From positions 1 to 51,852 of the forward strand of contig DVHN01000123.1 of NCBI GenBank assembly GCA_018712075.1: 51,852 nucleotides of DNA, written 5' to 3'. The stretch is from Candidatus Fimimorpha faecalis (GTDB taxonomy: Bacteria > Bacillota > Clostridia > Lachnospirales > Lachnospiraceae). The notes beneath the pieces were generated by a model. The model made no database searches. It was not told where the DNA came from and saw only the letters and a list, made by a program, of their open reading frames with translations. This document shows positions 16,476-27,076 of the stretch, piece after piece. Position 1 is the stretch's first letter. Every line of letters starts with the position of its first letter. Made by a program: the position numbers and the translations under genes.

Positions 16476-17528
16476 ATGGAAAGAACAAGGCTTCCCAAAA
16501 ATATCCGGCAAATTGGAGATAAGGATTATTTATACCGGATTTATATTGAAGATTATGTATACACATTTATAAAGAAATTAATAAACAATAAAGATCTTAC
16601 GGCAAAGGCAGGTATCCTGCTTGGAACTTATGCAAAAGTGGAAGATTCTCATTGCTATTTTATTAATGGAGCAATGGTAGTCAATGGACTCTGGTCGGAG
16701 TTGGGGGAATTGCAGTTTTCTGATACAATATGGGAAGAAGTAGAGGAATGCCAGCAAAAATATTTTTCTGGCACAGAAATTTGCGGATGGTTTCTGAGAG
16801 GAAGTGAGGAATATTCTCCAGATTTAATTTTATTAAAGCAGATGCATCGTAAATTATTTCATAAAGAAAGTTTATTGTATGTAAGCAAGGGAGAGGAATC
16901 AGGGATATTCGTTGGAGGAATGGAACCTCCTACAGAAGTAAAAGGATATTATATTTATTATGAGAAAAATCCTCAGATGCAGGAATATATGAGTAGTCAA
17001 AATCCAGAGAAGAAGGTGGAAAAGGATGTAAAAGATGAAGCGGCGCATAACTTTCGACAGGTTATGCAGGAAAAAAAGGTACATATGGAAAAACAGCAGC
17101 AAACATTTTGGCGGCGTGCAATATTGGCAGCGGCAGTTATTTTATTTATTATTGGAATGAGGATTTGGATTTCCAATAATTCTCGTCCAAATCAAAACAA
17201 TGCAATTGAAGCGGGTGTAGATGCTACAGAAGCGGAAAATACGGCGGAAGCGGGGTCTATTAATGTTCCTAGTACAGTTCCATCCACTTCAGAAACTGCA
17301 AATACGACCGCATTATTACAAACTCCAGGAGGGGATGAGGCTGTTGGGACTCCAGCAGCAGTAAGTGCTTCATCTAATCAAAAATATGTGATTAAACCTG
17401 GAGATACATTAATTAGTATTTGTGTCAGTAAATATGGGACAACCCAGATGCTGCCTAAACTATGTGAGTTAAACCATATTTCAAATGCAAATGAGATTTT
17501 TGTTGGACAGGAAATTGATTTGCCATAA
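16476..17528 (+). CDS. Membrane protein with degenerate JAB/MPN-like domain and LysM
   Basis: The 350-aa protein has a cytoplasmic N-terminal domain (about 22-165), a charged linker, one membrane helix at about 214-232, a low-complexity Thr/Ala/Glu segment and a C-terminal LysM motif (303-350, YVIKPGDTLISICVSKYG). LysM would bind peptidoglycan outside the membrane. The N-terminal part, with KAGILLGTY and ICGWFLRGS followed by a helix, resembles the layout of JAB1/MPN domains (GWYHSHP in active ones), but the metal-binding His-x-His is missing. That fold call is inference. GGTGAGGTG precedes the ATG. It lies downstream of Spo0A-like boxes and 77 bases ahead of the DUF5711-like gene, so a sporulation-linked envelope role is plausible. 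Confidence 0.65.
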   Translation: MERTRLPKNIRQIGDKDYLYRIYIEDYVYTFIKKLINNKDLTAKAGILLGTYAKVEDSHCYFINGAMVVNGLWSELGELQFSDTIWEEVEECQQKYFSGTEICGWFLRGSEEYSPDLILLKQMHRKLFHKESLLYVSKGEESGIFVGGMEPPTEVKGYYIYYEKNPQMQEYMSSQNPEKKVEKDVKDEAAHNFRQVMQEKKVHMEKQQQTFWRRAILAAAVILFIIGMRIWISNNSRPNQNNAIEAGVDATEAENTAEAGSINVPSTVPSTSETANTTALLQTPGGDEAVGTPAAVSASSNQKYVIKPGDTLISICVSKYGTTQMLPKLCELNHISNANEIFVGQEIDLP

Positions 17529-17605
17529 GTTTTGTGTTATATTATGCAAAGAGAGCAGCGAATCAGAACTGAACTGCTATTGAGAATGAAATACTGGAGG
17601 AGAGA

Positions 17606-18859
17606 ATGGACGCAAGAAATGACGCAAGAGAAAGACAGAAGCAAGCACTTCGAAGAAATATTGTAACTGGTGGAAAGGCTCCAGTACAGCCTGTTAAAAA
17701 GAATACCCCTCCATTGGATTGGAAAAAGGTAATTATTGCAATTGTTATTATGGCAGTGATTGGTTTTTCTATTTTCTTATTTTTTACATTACGTACATAT
17801 AAAAGCTTCCGTGAAATATGGAAAGTAGATATTTCAGCAGGAGATATGGCTGATTTTGACTTGTTTCAACATGGAGTTATTTATGCAGCAAGAGATGGAG
17901 CAGTTTATTATGATGAAAATGGACAGACCGTATGGGAAATTTCTTATGAAATGAATCATCCCAATATTGTCGCAAATGAAAATTATATGTTAATTTACGA
18001 CTTAAAAGGAAGGAATTTTGTAATCTGCAATGTCGGAGGGCAAGAGGGAAATGGATCGACAGAAATGCCGATTTCCAAAGGAGATATCTCAGAACAGGGA
18101 GTGGCGGTCATGGTATTAGAGGATCAAATTGCTTCTTATATCTCTTACTACCAGAAAACGGGAGAAAAACTGGATGTGGATATTCGAGCTCCACTTTCTA
18201 CTTATGGTTATCCATGTGATATAGCGATTTCTCCAGATGGGCAGCAGCTAATGGTTCCGTTTTATTATATTTTGGATGAAAATGGAAAAAATGATGCAGA
18301 AAATATTGGAATTGGAAAAACAAAAGTAGTATTTTTTGACTTTGAAACAGGAAAAGAACTGCCGGATCGTGTAATTGGAGCATTTGGAGATTTTGCGGAT
18401 ACGAATACAATGGTGCCAGAAGTGCAATACATTGCTTCTGATCGTGCAATTGCGATTGGAGATAATCGAATTAGTATTTTTAATACAAAAGATTCCAAAA
18501 CTAGAATTTCCAGGATCAGTGATTTAAACTTTGAAAATGGAATTATAAGTGTGTTTTATAATAATTCCAATCTTGGAGTTATTACAAAAGAGGAAGATGT
18601 CAACTGGTTAACGGTTTATACAATGACGGGAAAAGAAGTTTGTAAAAGAAAAGTAGATTTTGAATACGAAGATGCGTTTTTCCAGAAGAAAAATATTATC
18701 TTCTATAACGAAACAGAATCTGTAGTACAGACATACAGAGGCAGAACGTTATTCCGGGGAAGTTTTCAGGGAAGGACGGAGAAAATTCTTCCTACAGATA
18801 TCGATAAAACATACTATATCATATCCATGGATAAGATTCGTAAAATTTGTTTGAAGTAA
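17606..18859 (+). CDS. DUF5711-like single-pass membrane protein, beta-propeller-like
   Basis: This 417-aa protein has a basic cytoplasmic N terminus (about 1-41, rich in Arg/Lys), one membrane helix near 42-64 and a large extracytoplasmic part made of repeated short beta strands (GAVYYDENGQTVWEI, DIAISPDGQQLMVPF and similar), consistent with a WD40/PQQ-like propeller. From memory this matches DUF5711 proteins of Lachnospiraceae. Function is unknown; with the LysM protein upstream it could form an envelope-associated pair. GGAGGAGAGA lies just before the ATG. A perfect-looking terminator follows, so this ends the unit. Confidence 0.65.
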   Translation: MDARNDARERQKQALRRNIVTGGKAPVQPVKKNTPPLDWKKVIIAIVIMAVIGFSIFLFFTLRTYKSFREIWKVDISAGDMADFDLFQHGVIYAARDGAVYYDENGQTVWEISYEMNHPNIVANENYMLIYDLKGRNFVICNVGGQEGNGSTEMPISKGDISEQGVAVMVLEDQIASYISYYQKTGEKLDVDIRAPLSTYGYPCDIAISPDGQQLMVPFYYILDENGKNDAENIGIGKTKVVFFDFETGKELPDRVIGAFGDFADTNTMVPEVQYIASDRAIAIGDNRISIFNTKDSKTRISRISDLNFENGIISVFYNNSNLGVITKEEDVNWLTVYTMTGKEVCKRKVDFEYEDAFFQKKNIIFYNETESVVQTYRGRTLFRGSFQGRTEKILPTDIDKTYYIISMDKIRKICLK

Positions 18860-18878
18860 TAGAAAAGAGAATTTTGAA

Positions 18879-18926
18879 GGTCACCGCAAATTGTTGATAC
18901 AATTTTTGCTGTGACCTAATTTTTTA
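18879..18926 (+). terminator. Terminator after the DUF5711-like gene
   Basis: GGTCAC-c-GCAAATTGT pairs with ACAATTTTTGC-t-GTGACC, followed by TAATTTTTT. The following ~220 bases to the PTS promoter are very AT-rich and hold nothing I can support. Confidence 0.85.
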
Positions 18927-19137
18927 GTTATAAAATGGAAAGATTCTATTACAAAAATGGAAACAAAACATAGTCAGGAGAATTATTATAAAAAATGAAA
19001 TTGATATCAAAAAAATAAAAATAAAAAAGTTAAAGTTAGAAGTATGTCTAAAAAATATCTGAGAAAACACTAATTAAAATTGATATAATCGGGAATAGAT
19101 TGTGTAATATAGCGAAAAAAATATAAAAAAATTATAA

Positions 19138-21117
<1,980 letters not shown>

Positions 21118-21152
21118 ATTTTGCTCCCTCACTTGTTAACAAAATATAGAAT

Positions 21153-21200
21153 GAAAAAGGAAACGATACCGTTTATTCAAACGATATCGTTTCCTTTTTC
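21153..21200. terminator. Bidirectional terminator between PTS and MFS genes
   Basis: GAAAAAGGAAACGATA and TATCGTTTCCTTTTTC are near-perfect inverted arms, so A and T runs flank the stem on both strands. It includes the last codons of the minus-strand MFS gene. Confidence 0.85.
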
Positions 21201-22354
21201 AGATGTACGATTCTATAAGTTTTTTCTATCATAACAATCATCAACAGAGTAAAGAAAATCAAATAGACAGGTAATAATTGAATACTGATATGGTTGGCGA
21301 TTAATCCAAATAATGGAGGCATAAATGTGGAACCGATATAGGCGCTTGCCATTTGAATGCCAATGATGGATTGTGAATTTTCCTCTCCGAAATTATTAGG
21401 TGTGGAGTGAATAATGGATGGATAAACAGGAGCGCATCCCAGTCCAATGATGATAAATCCACTTAGTACGAAAAGATTGGTTGTAACAGGTAATAAAATA
21501 CAAATAATTCCTATAGCAATAATACTTGTTCCAATGCGAATTAATTTTCTATCTCCAAGCTTTTCGGATACCACTCCCGATAGAAAACGGCCAACTGTAA
21601 TGCCAATGAAAAATAATGCTGCAAAAGAAGCAGCTTTTTCTTCTTCCATTCCACGGGTACGTACAAGATAACTGCTTACCCAAAGCATTACCGTTGCTTC
21701 GGCGGAACAATATGCAAAAAATCCAAGTAAAAGCTGTGGTACTCCTTTTATTTTTAAAGCATTTTTTAAGCCAAGTGATTTTCCCTCTTGCTTTGTTGAG
21801 GCGTTTGCTTTTTGTAACTTCCACAAAGAGAGGGAAAGGATTAAAATAATCGTGATAGTAATCTGAATCATAGAAACAACTCGGTAACCGTTTTGCCAAG
21901 AGGAATGTGTTAAGGAATAACTCATAATATATGGACTGGCAATGGTTCCGACACCCCAGAAGCAATGAAGCCAGCTCATATGGCGAGAAGAGTAATGGAG
22001 TGCAACATAGTTGTTTAGTGCTGCGTCAATAGCCCCTGCTCCAAGACCGTATGGAATGGCCCATAGACATAATATCCAAAATGCATTGGCGGTAGAAAAT
22101 CCGAACAATGCAACAGCGGTAAGTAATACACTTACGGTTGTTACAATTCCTGTTCCTAAGTTTTTAGTTAAACGATCAGACATCAGGCTGGAGCATATAG
22201 TGCCTCCAGAAATAATCATTGTTACAATACCAGCATAAGAAATGGGTACTTGAAAGTTTTGCTGCATCACTGGCCATGCTGAGCCGAGCAGAGAATCTGG
22301 CAATCCTAAACTAATAAATGCAAGATATATGATGATTAGTAATAATGTATACAT
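21173..22354 (-). CDS. MFS transporter
   Basis: This 393-aa protein has about twelve hydrophobic helices in two halves joined by a charged central loop near residues 180-200, the major facilitator layout. Its start, IYLAFISLGLPDSLLGSAWPVM, and the Arg/Asp-bearing loop SDRLTKNLG resemble FucP/YfkF-like sugar or drug exporters, but the substrate cannot be read. It starts 22 bases after the deacetylase gene on the same strand, so the two are probably one operon. The stop codon is inside the shared terminator. Confidence 0.8.
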   Translation of the reverse strand: MYTLLLIIIYLAFISLGLPDSLLGSAWPVMQQNFQVPISYAGIVTMIISGGTICSSLMSDRLTKNLGTGIVTTVSVLLTAVALFGFSTANAFWILCLWAIPYGLGAGAIDAALNNYVALHYSSRHMSWLHCFWGVGTIASPYIMSYSLTHSSWQNGYRVVSMIQITITIILILSLSLWKLQKANASTKQEGKSLGLKNALKIKGVPQLLLGFFAYCSAEATVMLWVSSYLVRTRGMEEEKAASFAALFFIGITVGRFLSGVVSEKLGDRKLIRIGTSIIAIGIICILLPVTTNLFVLSGFIIIGLGCAPVYPSIIHSTPNNFGEENSQSIIGIQMASAYIGSTFMPPLFGLIANHISIQLLPVYLIFFTLLMIVMIEKTYRIVHLKKETISFE

Positions 22355-22376
22355 AAAATTCTGAAATCCTATTTCT

Positions 22377-23867
22377 TTAATTTTTTTTCTTTATAAATAG
22401 TGAAAGAAAGGAGCCAATTGCTACAAGAACAATACAAACTCCGCCGACTTTTAAAACAAGAGGTTCAATTTCCAAATAGCTTTGTTCAAAGGAGCGAAAA
22501 TGAGAAGGTTCCGTTGGCTCATTGATCGTACTGGATTCACTGGCAGCAGATTCCGTTGAAGTAGAATCTTCAGAGGAGACAGTGCTGGAAGCATCGGCAC
22601 TGGCGGAAGATTCAGGGACAGAAGTAGAACTGTTTGTGTTGGTATTGATTCGTTCTGCATATGGGGTGATATTTTCCATAAAATCTCCCCCCTTTTTGTC
22701 AGGTCCAACGGAACTTAAATAAAGACCAAAATCGGCACAGTTATATAAGCCAGTATCAGAGACCTGGAATCCCGTCCATTGTTGAGAGTCATTCAGTTTA
22801 AACCCTTCTTTGGCTAATTCTAAAGCAGTTTTTCCATTGAATTTAGTTAAAGGAGTATTCCAATTCATATGAATTGAATTTGTCTTATAGGAATGTAAAT
22901 AAGTTTTGTCTTGTTCCCATACGCCGTATTGATCGACAGAAGCGATATGATAGGAGGAATCTTTACTGAAATTCATAGACTGGGAAACTGCTTTTGCTCC
23001 TACAATATGAAGTCCGTGTCCATATTCTCCATCTAAATCGTGCCCAAGTACAACAAGTGGTTGAAAGCGGCGAATTTGAGTTACAATGTATTCCAATACT
23101 GCATCATAATCATAGTTTGCAGAATCAGTGACATGTCCAGAAGTGAGGGCATCTTCAAATGTTCCCATAACAGGATAATTACGCAGCCCCATTGCCCAAA
23201 GTGCATTTAATTTTTCATGTTCACGGTAAGATTCCTCTGGATAATGTTTTACAAGATAGGCAACCTGAACATTACGGCCAAGCTCACCGGCGTAATAAGG
23301 AATGGTACCTCCAAATACGAGACTTTCATCTCCAGCATGGGTAGGGAATAACAAAAGGTCGGCCTGTTCGCAAGGAGGAAGCCATGTTTGTACATCGGCT
23401 GGAAGATCTCCGTAACCAAATGCTTGAATTTCACATAAAATAGATCCATTATCAGGAATAGTTATCGTAACGGTATTGGCAGGATGATCGACCTTCACAT
23501 ACTCATGAAGAATTTCGTATTGTCCATGAGTCGTTGTGCTATTGCCTGATTGTAACGTCCATCCATTACTTGGACGATCCCAATATAAATAGACTCCGTA
23601 AATTGGAGAGTTGGCCTGAAGAGTAATCGTTGTCTGTGCCTTAAATTCAAAACTGCTTGCATAGTTTACATCATTCAATGCCTTGGAATCTTCACCAGTA
23701 CTAAGTGTAATGGCTGGCTTTAAATTAGCTGCTGTATCAGCATATACCGTATCGTTAAAAACGAAACAAAAAAATAAAGTAATGAGTAATCCAAAAAAGA
23801 GTTTCATTCTAAGTTGGATTTCCTGTAAAGGAAAGATTTTTTTTCTTGAAAAAATTAAACCGCTCAT
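22377..23867 (-). CDS. Surface-anchored PIG-L/LmbE-like deacetylase
   Basis: The 496-aa protein has a hydrophobic signal segment (about 21-43), a beta-rich module (about 45-160), a PIG-L-type hydrolase domain (about 168-390), a Ser/Thr/Glu-rich wall-spanning linker (about 410-465) and a C-terminal membrane anchor with a KKKN tail. The zinc motif is variant: THAGDE (176-181) instead of PHPDDE, with the second site HDLDGEYGHGLH (276-287) well preserved. PIG-L enzymes remove N-acetyl groups from GlcNAc-containing substrates, so surface glycan deacetylation is the inferred role. The ATG at 23867 has GAGG eight bases before it; residue 21 is a possible alternative start. The MFS gene follows in the same operon. 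Confidence 0.78.
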   Translation of the reverse strand: MSGLIFSRKKIFPLQEIQLRMKLFFGLLITLFFCFVFNDTVYADTAANLKPAITLSTGEDSKALNDVNYASSFEFKAQTTITLQANSPIYGVYLYWDRPSNGWTLQSGNSTTTHGQYEILHEYVKVDHPANTVTITIPDNGSILCEIQAFGYGDLPADVQTWLPPCEQADLLLFPTHAGDESLVFGGTIPYYAGELGRNVQVAYLVKHYPEESYREHEKLNALWAMGLRNYPVMGTFEDALTSGHVTDSANYDYDAVLEYIVTQIRRFQPLVVLGHDLDGEYGHGLHIVGAKAVSQSMNFSKDSSYHIASVDQYGVWEQDKTYLHSYKTNSIHMNWNTPLTKFNGKTALELAKEGFKLNDSQQWTGFQVSDTGLYNCADFGLYLSSVGPDKKGGDFMENITPYAERINTNTNSSTSVPESSASADASSTVSSEDSTSTESAASESSTINEPTEPSHFRSFEQSYLEIEPLVLKVGGVCIVLVAIGSFLSLFIKKKN

Positions 23868-23994
23868 GAGAAATTCCTCTTTCTAAGTATGATAAATGCG
23901 AAATATTTATTTCAATCCTTATTGTATCATTGAATCGGAAAGAACTCAATTAGATTCTATACAAAAAGTGAGGATTTCCTTTGGGAGAAAGTTT

Positions 23995-24747
23995 TTAAAA
24001 CTGCATTTCCAATCCAATTGGACAGTGATCGCTTCCAAGAATTTCTGGATAAATACAAGTGTTCTGAATCTGTGACTTAGCATGTTCGGATACGACGAAA
24101 TAGTCGATTCTCCATCCAATGTTTCGCTCCCTTGCTTTGAAACGATAAGACCACCAACTATAATGATCGGGTTCTTCTGGATGTTGAAAACGAAAACTGT
24201 CTACGAATCCAGCTTGAAGCAGCTCAGTAAACTTAGAGCGCTCTTCATTCGTAAATCCAGCGTTTCCAATATTGTTTTTAGGATTTTTTAAGTCAATTTC
24301 TTCGTGAGCCACATTGAGATCTCCGCAGAGAATCAGAGGTTTTTTTGCACTTAGTTCTGTTAAATAATTGCGCAGATGATCTTCAAAATCCATTCGGTAA
24401 TCGAGACGTGTAAGCTCCCGTTTTACGTTTGGACTATAGCAATTGACTAAATAAAACTTAGGATATTCCAGTGTAATGACACGCCCCTCATCATCGTATG
24501 CTCCAGAAATTCCAGTGGGTACATGCAAAGGCTGTTCTTTGGCAAAGATAATTGTACCAGAGTATCCCTTTCTTTGTGCAGAATTCCAGTATTGATAATA
24601 ACCAGGTGTTTCAATGACTGCCTGTCCTGGCTGCATTTTACTTTCTTGAATACAAAAAAAGTCGGCATTTACATTCTGGAAGAATTCCCAGAATCCTTTT
24701 GTAATGCAGGCACGAAGTCCATTAACATTCCATGATACAAACTTCAT
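23995..24747 (-). CDS. xth: Exodeoxyribonuclease III
   Basis: This 250-aa ExoIII family AP endonuclease cuts the backbone at abasic sites and removes 3' blocks in base-excision repair. The family blocks are intact: FVSWNVNGLRA, FCIQESKM with the metal-binding Glu, CGDLNVAHEEIDL, DYFVVSEHA and SDHCPIGLEM with the catalytic Asp-His. AAAGGA nine bases upstream fixes the ATG at 24747; a TTG two codons earlier is less likely. It is on the minus strand beside the small conserved gene and makes functional sense with the glycosylase at 6430, though not linked to it. Confidence 0.93.
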   Translation of the reverse strand: MKFVSWNVNGLRACITKGFWEFFQNVNADFFCIQESKMQPGQAVIETPGYYQYWNSAQRKGYSGTIIFAKEQPLHVPTGISGAYDDEGRVITLEYPKFYLVNCYSPNVKRELTRLDYRMDFEDHLRNYLTELSAKKPLILCGDLNVAHEEIDLKNPKNNIGNAGFTNEERSKFTELLQAGFVDSFRFQHPEEPDHYSWWSYRFKARERNIGWRIDYFVVSEHAKSQIQNTCIYPEILGSDHCPIGLEMQF

Positions 24748-24809
24748 AAACAAAAGTCCTTTCTTAGAGAATTAGTATAAAGTGAATTGACAGAAGATGT
24801 AAGCATGAT

Positions 24810-25082
24810 TTAATCATCTTCCTGTGTTACTTGAATTTCAAAGTAGTCAAAGTCGATTTCATCAATGAAGTTGTCTTTGTAAAATCTGGTTTTAGAAGTA
24901 CGTTGAAACTCAGAAATATTAGAATCTAACCAGATCGGAATACTTAAATCAAAATCATGACAAATTGTGTCAATTGCAGCAAATATTTTTTTTGTGCGTG
25001 TCATAGCAATGTCGTCATTGCAAACGGTGCTGTCTGCTAAAATTCGATTATTACGGATTAATTTTCCAACAAGATGAAACAT
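24810..25082 (-). CDS. 90-aa conserved protein of unknown function
   Basis: The product starts MFHLVGKLIRNNRIL and is soluble, with a central RTKKIFAAIDTICHDFDL helix, the segment PIWLDSNISEFQ and an acidic C terminus ending TQEDD. No signal or membrane span. AAAGGCG upstream of the ATG supports the start. I recall close relatives across Lachnospiraceae but no assigned function. It is divergent from hemA and 62 bases ahead of xth on the same strand, so co-transcription with xth is possible. Confidence 0.7.
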   Translation of the reverse strand: MFHLVGKLIRNNRILADSTVCNDDIAMTRTKKIFAAIDTICHDFDLSIPIWLDSNISEFQRTSKTRFYKDNFIDEIDFDYFEIQVTQEDD

Positions 25083-25140
25083 AGTTATTCGCCTTTCTTA
25101 AAAGTATAATAAAAGTAGTATTATAGTAACACGAAAATAC

Positions 25141-25209
25141 AGTCAAGACAACGGAAACTTTGCTTGACTGTTTGGGCAGCTTGACTTTTTAAACAGATAT
25201 GGGTATGAT
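25141..25209 (+). promoter_or_regulatory. hemA promoter with repeated GCTTGACT elements
   Basis: TTGACT (25182-25187) and TATGAT (25204-25209), 16 bp apart, form a promoter. Upstream, CAGTCAAG (25141-25148) and CTTGACTG (25164-25171) are an 8-bp perfect inverted repeat, and GCTTGACT recurs across the -35 (25180-25187). The spacing suggests an operator for a regulator of the tetrapyrrole operon; its identity is unknown. Confidence 0.55.
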
Positions 25210-25277
25210 AAGTCTATTAAGTGATACGGGAAAATTTTGGATTCATGTGATTGGGAATACGGTATTGGGAGGCAGAT

Positions 25278-26555
25278 ATGGAAATTAAGATGACAGGCAT
25301 CGATCATGAGACGTTTTCTTTAGAGGAGAGAGAACTTTTTTCTTGGACAAAGGAGGAAACAGCTGATATTTTACAGCAATTGAAAGCATATAATAAAAAT
25401 GGAGCGTGTATTCTTCTTATTACTTGTAATCGGACTGAGTTGTATTTAAGTGGAAGTGGATGGAATGGAACGGCATATGAAGTGCTTTATAATGTATTAG
25501 AAGAAAGGCAGGAACAAAAACAAGTATTACGCAGAGAATTAAAAGAAAAAGCAATCTGCCGGGAAAATATGGATGCAGTCTGTCATCTGCTGCAAGTGGC
25601 TGCGGGAATGCGCTCTCGTATTTTCGGAGAAGATCAGATTTTGACACAAGTGAGAGCAGCACTTGTATTGGCGAGAGAAGCTCATACAACCGATGGAGAA
25701 TTGGAACGCCTGTTTCAGATTGCAATTACCGCAGGGAAACGAGTTCGGACAAAGGTAAGATTAACTGCGGTAAATACATCAGTAGTAGAACAGATGCTGC
25801 TGCGTTTAGGAGAGAGGACGGATTCTCTCAAAGATTGGAATGCTCTTGTGATTGGAAATGGAGAAATTGGAAGACTTGCAGCGGCTAGGTTGATCGAATG
25901 TGGTGCAAACGTAACTATGACCGTGCGCCATTATAAAACAAAAGAAGTGACTATTCCAGTGGGATGTAAGATTATTGATTATAGAGAACGGTATGACTTT
26001 GTAGATAAGATGGATTTGATTGTAAGTGCAACTACAAGTCCTCATCATACGCTGTTATGGGAAAATGGGCTGGATCAAAGTGGAAAGCAGCAGTTGTTTG
26101 CAGATGGAAGAGAACGGATTGTATTTGATATGGCAGTTCCAAGAGATATTTCACCAAGATTTGGAGAATTGCCGAATATTACCCTTTATAATATTGACTC
26201 GCTTGGAGGAAGCGCAGCGTGTGAAAATCAAAGAAATGCAATGGAAGAAGCGATGAGTATTTTAAAAGAATATGCAAAGGAATATGAGGCGTGGTCTCAG
26301 TTTCGCAGTTATATTCCAGTAATTCAGGAAATTGGGACATATTGTGCAGAAGATATTTTTAAAAGGATAGAAAAACCGCTAAAGCAGGTGATTGTGGATC
26401 CAGCTGGCAGAGAAGAATTGGAGCAAGTAATTGAAACAGCTGCCAAAAAGGTTGTGGGAAACTTAATGTATGATATGAAAGAACAATTAGAGATGGAAGA
26501 ATGGGAAAATTATATGAGTATGATTCAGCGTATTATGAATGGGAGAGAAAGATAG
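25278..26555 (+). CDS. hemA: Glutamyl-tRNA reductase
   Basis: This 425-aa enzyme reduces Glu-tRNA to glutamate-1-semialdehyde, the first committed step of the C5 tetrapyrrole pathway. The catalytic Cys is in LITCNRTELYLS, the substrate loop is RIFGEDQILTQVR, the Rossmann motif VIGNGEIGRLA follows near the middle, and a C-terminal helical dimerisation domain closes the protein. GGGAGG six bases before the ATG at 25278 makes it the start rather than the upstream TTG at 25251. It heads a six-gene operon. The family is divergent here compared with model HemA sequences (for example GEDQI for GEPQI) but key residues are kept. Confidence 0.92.
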   Translation: MEIKMTGIDHETFSLEERELFSWTKEETADILQQLKAYNKNGACILLITCNRTELYLSGSGWNGTAYEVLYNVLEERQEQKQVLRRELKEKAICRENMDAVCHLLQVAAGMRSRIFGEDQILTQVRAALVLAREAHTTDGELERLFQIAITAGKRVRTKVRLTAVNTSVVEQMLLRLGERTDSLKDWNALVIGNGEIGRLAAARLIECGANVTMTVRHYKTKEVTIPVGCKIIDYRERYDFVDKMDLIVSATTSPHHTLLWENGLDQSGKQQLFADGRERIVFDMAVPRDISPRFGELPNITLYNIDSLGGSAACENQRNAMEEAMSILKEYAKEYEAWSQFRSYIPVIQEIGTYCAEDIFKRIEKPLKQVIVDPAGREELEQVIETAAKKVVGNLMYDMKEQLEMEEWENYMSMIQRIMNGRER

Positions 26556-26560
26556 AAACA

Positions 26561-27076
26561 ATGGAAGTACAACGATATTTTCCAATATTTGTAAGTTTAA
26601 AACAAAAAAAAGTAGTTGTAATTGGCGGCGGAACGATTGCAGCTAGGCGTGTGGAAACATTACTTCTTTTTGGATGTGAAATCACTATAATTAGTCCTAA
26701 CGTTAATGAGATAATAAAAGAGATGATTTTGAAATATCCAGACTTTATATGGGAACGACGGATGTATCAGCAAGGAGATTGTGCAGGAGCGTTTTTGGTA
26801 GTGGCAGCAACGAACTGCCGGGAAGTAAATTGGAAAGTTGGACAGGAGTGCAGACAAAACGGGATTTTTGTTAGTGTGGCAGATCGAAAAGAGGAGTCCA
26901 GCTTTTATTTTCCTGCAATTGCAGCAAATGGTGCAATGGTCGTTGGTATCACTTCGAGCGGAACCGATCATAGGCAAACGGCGCAGGCAGCACAGGAGAT
27001 CAGAAACTGTTTGAATTATATGGATCGAAGAGAAAAGAAAGTAGAAAAGGAGGCTGCAAAGTGCGAATTAGAATAG
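26561..27076 (+). CDS. Precorrin-2 dehydrogenase (siroheme synthase N-terminal type)
   Basis: The 171-aa protein has the Rossmann NAD site VVVIGGGTIAARRVETLL and the segment VSVADRKEESSFYFPA, typical of the CysG-B/Met8/SirC family that oxidises precorrin-2 to sirohydrochlorin. The start ATG at 26561 is five bases after hemA and follows GGGAGAG. Its last 16 bases overlap hemC. The family's later ferrochelatase/dimerisation region is short here, so chelatase activity is uncertain. With CobA in the same operon it commits flux to siroheme or cobalamin rather than heme. Confidence 0.85.
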   Translation: MEVQRYFPIFVSLKQKKVVVIGGGTIAARRVETLLLFGCEITIISPNVNEIIKEMILKYPDFIWERRMYQQGDCAGAFLVVAATNCREVNWKVGQECRQNGIFVSVADRKEESSFYFPAIAANGAMVVGITSSGTDHRQTAQAAQEIRNCLNYMDRREKKVEKEAAKCELE

